From contig CM039467.1 of NCBI GenBank assembly GCA_022414725.1, positions 7,794,946 through 7,858,945 on the forward strand: DNA of 64,000 nt. The letters run 5' to 3'. This DNA is from Microglena sp. YARC (taxonomy: Eukaryota; Chlorophyta; Chlorophyceae; Chlamydomonadales; Chlamydomonadaceae). Both the position numbers and the translations under genes were made by a program. Positions 55,201-64,000 of the stretch are shown piece by piece. Position 1 is the first letter of the stretch, and each line of letters opens with the position of its first letter. The notes beneath the pieces are model-generated. The model did no database searches. It saw only the letters and a list, made by a program, of their open reading frames with translations, and was not told the origin of the DNA.

Positions 55201-58200
55201 ATAAGTAAGCGTTTTATGTTGTACTATTAGTAGGACGTATATATATTAGTTGCTAACAGCCTGGCATTGGCACAGATGGAAAACACTAGCTTCCGTATCG
55301 GTCTCCAATACGGGAGCTAGTGGTGTCTTTTTCCATTCTTGTGTGAATGCCACGTTTTACCGTAACCACTTGCCGTTGGCTCCCATGTCGGCTGATCATG
55401 ACCTACTTGTAATAGATAATGAGTATGGTTAGTATGTACATAGTACTTGATATAGAGCAGACTAATGTTGAAATGTCCCTCCAATGCAAGGGAGCTGCGT
55501 TTATTTTCCCATCTGTGCGTGGAGCCAATCCGCCTGCTGCGTAAACACTACCACCCATGCTCTCATCTTATGCCAGGGTTGCAGGCCTTTCCATATCCTA
55601 TGTGTATAATGTGTTAGTATTTTACTAGACTAGTTGAAACATGGTCCTCCAATGCGGTGAGCTGGTTTTTTCCCATTCTGTGTGAGCATTGCCTTGCTGT
55701 AAACACATCACTACCGACCCATGTCTCTTCATTTGCCCAGCCTTTCCCCAAGTACCTATGTGTATATGTTGTTCGGTATGTTTACTCAGACTAGTTGATT
55801 GAGTCCTCCCAATGCGAGGACTGTAGTTTCTCCATCTGATAAGAGATGCCACGCTGTTCTAAGCACTACCACCATCAGCCCCAATTTGCGCCTTTTCTGT
55901 TACTATGGTGAATATTGAATTGTTACAGTCCAGGGGTTACGCCAAATAGGCTTAAAGGGTCCATTGCCCAGCCTATAAAACAAGAAGGCAGTTCATAAAA
56001 GCAAGCACTGGTGAAAGGAACCCCAACCAAATCATAAAGAATGGAGGAGGCCGAACTTCCGTGCTATGCAAATATTGTAACATTTCGTTCTCGACCAGGA
56101 GGTGCCAAGGCCACAGAATTTTCAGTCAGTCCGATTGATTTTTTCTAAGAACCGAGGCTGTAATGGCATGTAAACTAGGCGATATTGAAAAGTGACTTTT
56201 CAGGTTCATCATTCTGAGCACCTCCCTATTTAGGGGGGGGGGGGGGGGGGGGGGGTCAGACCCTCATTTGTTTTTTGCTAGACTTTTTACTCGGACGACC
56301 TCCAAATGAAATTCTGAGACCCCTATAAGTAGGTCCTTGGTAAGGGTAGTCTATTGGCACCACGTAATGGACGCGTGCAGGCGGATAAAGTATAGGTTAC
56401 CCACTTACCCCCCCGCCGCCCCCAACACAACACCCGAACCCAGCCCAGAGTATAGAGGATATGGGCGTTGATAATGTGGGTGGGTTTTTTGACCGATCAC
56501 TCATCCCTATGTGGGAATTCCGAGGATGCCTTATTGCGCAATACTGTAAACCCCCACGGATCCATATCTAAGTTTTTCAAAAAGGGGTTCATGTCGTATT
56601 TAAGGGGGGGGGGGGGCGGAGGCGTCAGCTCCTCCCAAGGTTTTTAGGCTTGTTGTGGCCTATCTTTTTTTTGTTTACTCCGTCTCGACATATTTATTAA
56701 CGGTGTAAGAAAATGCTTTTCCAAACCATGTTCCTTGTAATAGTGACGATGTATATAGTTATGTCATTATATTTGTAGGTGTTTGTAGTAGTATGTTATC
56801 AAATTAGTAAGGGTAATTCTGTGAAATTCTCTCAAACCCAAAAATAATCATATTGCGTAATACATACGTACTACAGCACTAGTACCACTTAAATATAATT
56901 TTAATTTTAGTCTGAGTAACAGTACTTATAATAATTCTACTAGTAGTAACACCACAAAAACTGGAAATGAAGGCACATTGAGCGTCCTCCGCTAACAGCG
57001 TGCGCATCTCTCACTAAGATGGGAAAAACTAGGCTTCTGCATTGGAGGACACTAGAAATGACACCACCTACCACACCATCAGACCAACACAATCGGTAAC
57101 AGAAACTACACCTATCCCGGACACTGGAGGACACCAGCGGCAATGTCCTAATATAGGCAGCTCCCATTGACCGCGCACAACCTGTCGTTAGTCCTCCAAT
57201 GCGAAAGCTAGTTTCCTTCCCAATTGTGAGAATGTACCGCGTATCCCAACTGTTAAACCACTGCCCACCGCGTCTTATCCTCGTTGCAGCCTTTGCCTTG
57301 TAACAATATCTACCAGACCTAGGCGACCGTCCATAACATATGTTACTGTACTAGTTGGATGCATATCAGTGCACCACCACACACATGGCATAGACGTATC
57401 CATCAGTATGTTACAACTCGTTAGATGCATACTCAGTGCACTGCACCACAATGGATAGGACGTTAAATTCAGTCATGTTACAAACCTCGTTAGATGCATA
57501 TCAGGATGCACCACCACAATGTTTAGGACGTATATCAGGATGTTACCTGTACTAGCTGGAGCATCAGGGAAGGATATATGTTGATATGGACACCATCTGC
57601 TAGTTGGATGTTATATCATTATGTTACTATGCTAGTTGATGTATATCATTTATCGTTACTATGCTAGTTGGATGATATCTCATTATGTTACTATTGCTAG
57701 TTGGATGTATCATATTCATTATGTTACTATGCTAGTTGGATGTATATCATTATGTTACTATGCTAGATTGCTGATATCACTTATGTTTACTATGCTACGT
57801 TGGAATGTATTTCATTATGTTACTTATGCTAGTGTTGGATGCATGTTTGATATTGCTGTACAATAGCAGTATGTACATTTGGTTATGTACTAGTATTAGG
57901 AGGAGGTATATAGTAAATTTCTGCCACTAACAGTTTATGGTCTATTAGAATGTTTAAGTATACAGTTAGTTGGAGGTAACATAAGTAATTAGTAATGAAG
58001 GTACTAGCAGTACGTCTATTAGAATGTTACTTCTATTACAAGGAAGGTGTATAGCATGCTTACTGCATGAGTAGGACGTAAAGAAGCCACCAGGTTTACC
58101 AGGAACATTAGTTTTACCAGCTGTTTTTTTCCCGTGTGCGACGCGTCCGCAATGAGTGACTAGGTGCCGACCCGCCTGCCCTCGAAACCCCGTAAAACCA

Positions 58201-59155
58201 CCGAGCCCTGCGGGTTCAGAGGCCAATTCTGACTAGTTAGCCAGACCCATGCGTCGCCATTCGCAGCCTTCCATGGTGAAACGGTAATGGCCGGCGCGCG
58301 TTCCACAAACAACAAAACACTGCGTTATGTACCATTACCGGAGACATCTAGATTACTGCAAGGGGCCATGGCCACAGCCTCCATCCATTTCGGGTTCACC
58401 AATATAATGTGGACAACAATTACCCATTTACCGCCACCATAACCATTTAATACCATATTCATCATCACATCGCCATACTTATCATCACTTGGGCACCATC
58501 ACCATACCTTCATTTCATCACCAGGCACCAATCACCGATACTTCATCATCATTCATTACCGCCATTCTCCCATACTCCATCATCACCATGCCTCAACATC
58601 ACTCATCACCATTACCGTCCACCATCATCCACCAACCAGACCCTCCATTCCAATCTGACGTGCAACATATGAGAAGCCATACGAGAGGTGTAACAATATG
58701 GCAGCACCTACCACCTACCGTTACAGTGCACGCTACCCTGGCATCACCACCATGATCATCAACTGCTTTGTGCAACATACGAGAAGCCATACAACTATAC
58801 AAGAGGTGTAACAATATGGCAGCACCCACCACCTACCGTGACCAGTGCACGCGTACCCTGACATCACCTACCATCACCACCATAACTCATCAACTGCTTC
58901 GTGCAACATATGAAATAGCAAATAGAAGAGGTGGAACAACATGCAGCACCTTACCTTCTACCATGACGGTGTACACGACCCTTTCGCCCGAGGTGACCAT
59001 GATGCCTCCCGAAACGTCGTAACTGATGCAGCTCTTGTAGGACTCAGGCGCGCTTGGGAAGGTGTAGTTATCCCCACCTGAGGGTAGGCACTGTTCCAAC
59101 GTGCTTTGGACTTTCGTTACGCTAGGTGGTGTGCATTCCAAGCACTCAATGGAGA
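52270..59155 (-). CDS. Unidentified protein with Cys-rich region and C-terminal membrane segment, last four exons
   Basis: Exons 59155-58955, 54142-54099, 52724-52691 and 52376-52270 each have canonical GT-AG borders. Phases fit (1, 0, 1) with no forced choice. Exon 1 reads SIECLECTPPSVTKVQSTLE, QCLPSGGDNYTF, YKSCISYDVSGGIMVTSGE, RVVYTVMVEG. Exon 2 reads TDGTRNPWNTCDEL; exon 3 LPTGVPPRHCL; exon 4 MVYDAVLSAPALPMINSLM then VLMAGVIGFFFINRM and TAA at 52272-52270. The Cys-rich, N-glycosylation-like (NYT) part would be lumenal or extracellular, and the final 25 or so hydrophobic residues a membrane anchor with a three-residue tail. I do not recognise the family. The 5' exons lie above 59155 and were not found. 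Exon joining across long, repeat-rich introns is inference from phase. Confidence 0.5.
53224..53427 (+). mobile_element. hAT-type MITE, 204 bp, perfect 8-bp target duplication
   Basis: Starts CAGGACTACATTTTGTC and ends GACATGTAGC-type text read as GTCATGTAGCTACCCTG, so the right inverted end is CAGGGTAGCTACATGAC. GTTGGAAG is duplicated at 53216-53223 and 53428-53435. Same family as 8657-8833. It lies in an intron of the membrane-protein gene. Confidence 0.9.
54165..54840. repeat. ~75-bp tandem repeat, error-laden
   Basis: Units hold GTGTGCATGCATGTG, TGAACCGTAAGAATGTGTGC and ATGTATATATGTACCGTATG. About nine copies. Neighbouring copies differ by scattered single-base indels. Confidence 0.85.
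54841..58100. repeat. AT-rich intronic DNA with degenerate repeats
   Basis: Copies of a segment with TCCTCCAATGCGAGAGCTAG-like text, TTTTTCCCATTCTGTGTGA and GCCACGCTGTAAACACTACC lie near 55260, 55475, 55635, 55800 and 57190, and one inverted near 57000. 57340-57850 repeats a unit of about 35 bases, TATGTTACTATGCTAGTTGG then ATGTATATCAT. Homopolymer G runs at 56227-56255 and 56606-56616. 55925-56085 is the dispersed repeat shared with 5945-6105. Confidence 0.65.
58150..58320. repeat. Dispersed repeat related to 41200-41350 and 42085-42160
   Basis: Shares TTCTGACTAGTTAGCCAGAC, CCATGCGTCGCCAT and GGTGAAACGG-type words with the kinesin-intron segments (TTTCTGACTAGTTTAGCGGA, CCCATGCGTCACTATG; GGCGACACATGGGTCTGGCT, GGACTAGTCAGAAATGC inverted). 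About 100 bp, non-coding. Confidence 0.5.
58660..58954. repeat. Membrane-protein gene intron: two further copies of the Cys-rich exon's end
   Basis: On the minus strand, copies at about 58735-58660 and 58860-58765 carry GGGTAGCGTGCACTGTAACG then GTAGGTGGTAGGTGCTGCCA, and GGGTACGCGTGCACTGGTCA then GGTAGGTGGTGGGTGCTGCC. The true exon end at 58955 reads AGGGTCGTGTACACCGTCAT, then GGTAGAAG and donor GTAAGGTGCTGC. Downstream words TATTGTTACACCTCT and TTGTTCCACCTCTTCTATTT also correspond. Upstream, 58480-58620 is degenerate CATCACCAT repeats. Confidence 0.75.
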
Positions 59156-61389
59156 CTGCAGGGGTGATGAAGATAAGCACCTAGGACAGCTAGGAGAGCA
59201 TGATGAGGGGTTGGGGATGGAGTTCATCCTGCAGGGGGGGGAGGGTATATGGGGGATGGTGTTATGTGCGTGTGTGCGTGGGTGGGGTCGGTCGGTGTGG
59301 TGATGGTGGTGGTGTGTGGTGGTGTGTTGTGTTGTGTGTGTGTGTTGATCTTTGTGTGTGTGTGTGTGTTGTGTGTGGTGTGTGTGTGAGGTGTGTGGGG
59401 GGGGGAGGGTCTCCAACATACGTACAGACCCCTGGTTCAACAAGCGCATGGCGTACGCATGATTGGCACTGGTTTCTTAGAAACCGCCGAATGCATTCCG
59501 TTGGTGCGAGAATTCAAAGCAAGCGTTACATTCCTGCCGCTTGTTCCGGTTCACGTCGTTAGAGTCTGAAGTTTGATTCCATCTTGAGAAGAGTGGAATG
59601 TGTCAGGCACTGTGACGGTATAAGTCACATGCACGGTCGATCAGCCAGGGTTGTCAGCCTCCCTCACGCTTTTCGCAGTTGCGTTATGAAAGGGCAGGAT
59701 TGTGATTCCGATCGCCGACGTAGAATGAAAGGAAAAGATGCGAGCAAATTCCTGAAGCGGTGTAACTACTAGGAACAAGCCAGGGGGCAGTGAGACCATG
59801 CTGGATATAATTCGAGAGCCCGATGCAAAGGTGCGGAGCAATCAACGCGCGAATTATGGAATGAATGGGTGGACTGAAGAAAAAGAGAGGACGCCTGGAG
59901 GCTATGTACAGAGACCAGGCTGAACGAGAATTGGATTCTCGAAGTCCGAGACAACGATCGATGCAGCTGCAAGATGCAGTTAGGAAACTGGGCAGCGGGT
60001 TCGAAAGGCGTGGATGATGCGCAAATTTGTCGGATAACGAACCCTATGCGCACGCCGTAAACTGATCAGCAGCAGCAGCGGATCGGCGATAGCGATTGGA
60101 GATGGCGATTGGCAAAGTTTGCTGCTTCGCTGAGCAAGGGATACAGAGTGGGGGCTGGAGCATTAGTAGTAATGCGATGGAGTCATCGCTGTAGTTTGGC
60201 GCGCAGGGAGGATCTCTGACACCGACACGTAGGGTCCTTGGTGCTGATCCATCAGGCTGGGACCCTAAAGGTACCTATGCATGTCGTTCGAGAAGGCAAC
60301 TGCCCAGGCCTATGCGTCGGTATTAATGAAAATACTTTCTGTTTGAGTGATTGCAAATGCGCGTGGAAATCGCAGAGCAGGGCGACGCAGCAGCAGCGTG
60401 GGAGTGGAAACACGACAAATCCGCGATCATGAGTGAGGAGGCGAAGGAACAAAACTGCTCAGAGTTAGCTCATCGCTTCGCGGCGCGAAAAATCAAACGA
60501 GCATCAATTGATCCCTGCTGATTGAGCGGGATCAAACTGGATACATCGGAGCCAAGCAAACTAGAAATCGCGCACGCACTTTCCGTCTTCAAAACGGTTT
60601 TTTCCCGGGACTCGGATAGCACAGCTGAAGCCAAGCAAAATAGGGGCTACAGACGGAGTTGAAAAATTAGCACAAAGTTACTGGCCTTGTCAGACTTGAT
60701 CTATAAATAAATCGAGAATGGACATGCCCACCTAGCTCGCGTGACAGCTGGACGGTTGGTGGGAGCTGGACCTCTAGAGCCAGCTGTCTGGACCTGCCGC
60801 TGCCGCTGAGTAATGAGTGATGAGTCGAAAAAAAGGAGAGGGATACAACGAGGGTGGCTGATTTTGACTGATTTTGACACGGGCCAAATGATGAGTGACC
60901 GACCGCGACCGCCGACCGAGGTGACCGGGGAGGGCCGCAGAACATATTCGGTACACTTTTCACGTGCCGTGTTGCCTCAAACTGCGACGACATCCATCCA
61001 GCTGGCTGAAAGCACCGCAGCGACGCTGGTATGCAATTTTCAACTCTTCGAAGGTATAGCTTGCAGCTGTGCTCAGTAATGCACCAGTTTCAATCACTGA
61101 AATCATATCGCCGCGAAGCTCTGGAAAACTCTATATATTTGGTTATTGTGTTCGGTATGGGTTCTCCGTAAGGAGCCTACCGTAAGGATGAAGTTTCCTC
61201 CTAACTGGCACTATCTGCATAATAACTGCCATTTATTTTATTCATGTCGCCATGGGTGTGGGGGAGTGATGCATAGCATGGACATGAAATGGAAATGGAA
61301 AGAACGCCGGGAGGCGTGGCTTTAGGAAGCGGTACGTGGTACAGCTGTACCAGGACCGCACCAGGAGACAGGACAGGTTATGGCGGGTT
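59156..61389. other. No supported gene
   Basis: 59250-59410 is GT-rich low-complexity DNA. The rest has short open frames on both strands with no recognisable domain. Missing 5' exons of the minus-strand membrane-protein gene could be here, but I cannot point to one. Confidence 0.4.
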
Positions 61390-62700
61390 GTAAGAGGAGA
61401 GAAACGGACGGGTGAGGGAGCGTTCCAAACGACGACGTGTAACAATGACGGAGTGGGCAACGTGGACAGCATGAACATGGAGTGAGCGAAGGAGAGGAGG
61501 GAGTGTGGTGTGGGGAACGCCGAGGGTCACGAGAGTGGTGTCGATGGTGGAGAAGATGGTACCAAATGTGCCCTAGAAAGAGTAATGTGGTGTGATGGTG
61601 GGAAGCGAGAGTCCAGCCATGACGCGAGGCTAGGTCAAGAGAAAGCGTTGGGCAGATTTAGCGATGAAGGTGGCATCGTGACGGGAGTCGTGGGGTGTAC
61701 TTCAGCCGAGTTCCAGTACCCGTGAATATACGATGACTGTTGAGGCGAGTCTGTGAGAGTCGCTCTGGGGAAGTGTGGCAGGCTCATAGTCGGGGCGTGA
61801 GCTGGGGTGAGACCTTGAATAATGAGGAGATCTGGGCGGAGCTTGAGAGAGGTCCAAGGGGTAGCGGGTAAGAGCCAGGAAGGAAGACGGTTACTATAGA
61901 CACCAGTCGGAAGTTTCGTTACATTTAGTAGCATCTAAGATAAACAAGGAGGAGCCTAGAGAGCCAGAATAAATGGCTTTGAAATAAGGAGCAAGGCCCG
62001 ATTATGTCGAGAAATATATTGAGCCCGGAGTTGAGGGTGGGTACATGATCCAAGGATGTGACCCAGCTGTGTCTAAGTCCGGGGAGGGCAGATGGGGCAA
62101 TGGCCGTTGGTGATGTCGCACGATGGAAGCTTGTATGGGCAGCCTCGTTTGAAGGCAGTAGCGCAGTCCACAATTGACTGAAGCGACAGAGGAGGACAGT
62201 TCTGCACAATGGAAAAGGTGCAAAAGTGGAGGACCACATGTGGAGGAGTAGGAGGGGAGAGAGTGGGCAAGTGTGCGTAAGGGCACGGGTAAAAGTGGGG
62301 GTAGGGCAGTGTGGGAAGTGTCATGTGGAGGCAGGCGTGGGAGATGTTAAGTGGTGAGGAGTGTGTAAGGTCAGAGATGGGGGACCATGTGGGGGCCAGA
62401 GGGTGGAGTGGGGGGGATGGAGTGTGGGCCAGGCGGGGAGGGAGGATAGATAGTTGTTGAGGTGGGGAGAGAGCACGTAGGAGCAACGGTGTGGGTAGTC
62501 AAGGGCGTAGCGAGCACCGACATCAGCAAGGTCGTTGCCACGGATACCAGAGTGTGACTTAACCTTGAGGAAGGTTGTGTGATGGGAGGAGTATAGGCGG
62601 GTGAGTATGTTAGTACGGATATCGAGGAGGGGAGGGTAGTGCTTGTTTTCGATGAGGCGAGGTAAGGAGTACATGTCAGCATGAATTGCGTTGCTCTCAC
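61390..62700 (-). pseudogene. LINE C-terminal fragment with RNase H, frameshifted
   Basis: The minus strand from 62690 reads IHADMYSLPRLIENKHYP, then HTTFLKVKSHSGIRGNDLAD, the end of a retrotransposon RNase H domain. It continues with a Cys/His segment (HCPICPPR, then GSCTHP-like and RHNRALLLI text in neighbouring frames) and LRPDLLIIQGL. Between about 61720 and 61395 it reads VLELG, FGTIFSTIDTTLVTLGV and LLRSLHVHAVHVAHSVIVTR in another frame, resembling the C-terminal domain of some algal LINEs. Stops and frame changes show it is dead. RT and endonuclease parts are absent. Confidence 0.75.
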
Positions 62701-64000
62701 GCGTTTTATGACTTGGTGACTACTTCTGTACTCCCTTAGAACTATCGGCCCTGACAGCTTCCCGTAGTGACAGTTTCCCTTAGCCTGAGTCATTGAGTGA
62801 CTCAGTGACAGGTTCCTGTCAGCTACTTCACCGGTCTTGCCTTTACCCTGATAGTTTCCCGGCTGCCCGGTTTCCTCTGACATTGACTGTATAGTGTCTA
62901 ACCCTTATCAGGGTATAGCCTACCTTTCTTTCTTCCTCCACTGGTGCCCCTTAATGGGTCTCCTGTGCTTGTAACTTACTCTCGTCTCTGCATATATAGA
63001 TTGGCGTGCTGCACACACAAAGTCCACTCATCCGGAGTGTTATCAAAGCTAATAGGTTATCCGGCCCCTCATTTCTACCACTGCTTTGAATGCAACTTCC
63101 GCGAGGACCCCCGGCGACATTTGAGAAACTCCATGACAAGAATGGAGAATCCTGGTCGCGCGGGATGCGCAGCGTTATTATAAGTAATGGCTGCGACCGT
63201 GTCCTTCCCAAGGAGGACGCGGTTTCTCAAGACGATTGGCTAGACGTCTGTGCACCAGCGACCTCTGCTGGCGGTTATGAGAGTCCTTCCGCCATCATGG
63301 AAGTAACCCCCCCAATCATACCTCTACCTTTGCGCTCCTTCAGCTACCGTCTGTCGTAGACGACTTTGACGTGCAGACTCAAGTCGGCGACTAGCCTGGA
63401 CATCGGTGGAGATACCCCGTCTTCGTCTGCTCGCGTCCTTGATGTCGCTAACTCCGGTGTTTGAGGCTCTGCCTGCATACCGGAGGTTGCCAAGCCGACC
63501 AAGCTCCCTGCTGATGTCTACGTCGTCTTTGCCCCCCCCCCCTTTGCACTCTAGTGGCTATGTGCTATATCTGAGAATTTTTTCGATCAAGCTGGCGGAT
63601 CGCCGGCACTGCCGTAGGGTTCGCCACAGGAGGACGACCTACGCGTCTGGACCTGGAGATTCTGGAGGTGGTAGGAAGCAGGGGGTATGGTCAGCACCAC
63701 TCGGGTGCTGCTCCCTCTACCCCCCATCCGGGTGAGTCGAGCGATAGAGGGGGGACTTGGATTGACTGCTCATCGACGGCGGAATATTAGGACCTTTGCA
63801 TGCCTCGGCTCTGCTCTTCGCATCCCTAGCGATAAATTTTCGAATTCTGCCCTTGCGATTTGCGATTTTCTGCCATTGGTGCGATTTTCTGCACCAGGTG
63901 CGACTTGCTGCACTGTCATTCTCGTCTCCTTTTTTTTTTTTTCCCCCCATACCTCTAATCTCGACTTCGCCTAACGCTTCCCCACCTTCTGTGATCCCAG
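62701..64000. other. No supported gene
   Basis: Open frames up to about 110 codons exist on both strands without a recognisable domain or splice structure. C and T homopolymers occur at 63532-63542 and 63928-63946. Confidence 0.4.

Noticed and set aside
63406..63974. Plus-strand ORFs near the window end
   Set aside because: No domain, no splice context, and homopolymer runs interrupt them.

Overview
The window is nuclear DNA from a eukaryote. Genes are split by canonical GT-AG introns, there are no operons or Shine-Dalgarno sites, transposons are dense, and the introns are full of microsatellites and minisatellites. The best-preserved gene encodes an AGC kinase of the ribosomal protein S6 kinase type whose wording is closest to plant and green-algal proteins. 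An F-box/leucine-rich-repeat protein and an isopenicillin N synthase-like 2OG-Fe(II) oxygenase fit the same lineage. My best guess is a green alga with a repeat-bloated genome; the species cannot be read from the sequence.

Layout. 1-2.3 kb: dispersed repeats, a tRNA-derived SINE and a tandem array. 2.4-4.1 kb (minus): first two exons of a 2OG oxygenase. 6.5-8.4 kb (plus): F-box/LRR gene ending at a premature stop, followed by decayed LRRs split by a small hAT-type element. 9.4-10.4 kb: satellites. 10.5-14.8 kb: LTR retrotransposon with a gag-like ORF and no visible pol. 15-20 kb: small transposons and tandem repeats, plus a possible N-terminal kinase exon. 21.0-30.75 kb (plus): four kinase exons covering the glycine loop to the late C-lobe. 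30.75-38.14 kb: a roughly 112-bp tandem array running into a gap of exactly 1,000 Ns. 41.0-46.05 kb (minus): first three exons of a kinesin motor gene, which also runs toward the gap. 46.7-51.5 kb: an RT fragment, a 1-kb hAT element with perfect 8-bp target duplications, and a broken LINE. 52.3-59.2 kb (minus): four phase-compatible exons of an unidentified protein with a C-terminal membrane segment. 61.4-62.7 kb: a broken LINE C-terminus with an RNase H domain.

The main observation is that introns of four unrelated genes carry tandem repeats whose units contain degenerate copies of the flanking exon edges together with their splice sites. These 'decoy exon edges' are seen at nearly every exon-intron junction of the kinase, at kinesin exon 2, in the oxygenase gene and in the membrane-protein gene. 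Intron growth here appears to proceed by tandem duplication across splice junctions. Small hAT-type elements with intact 8-bp target duplications add a second layer; one lies 9 bp from a kinesin splice acceptor and supplies its pyrimidine tract.

Sequence quality is uneven. Repeat copies after about 32.04 kb and the region 54.2-57.9 kb are full of single-base indels, as in unpolished long-read sequence. Frameshifts there should not be read as biology.
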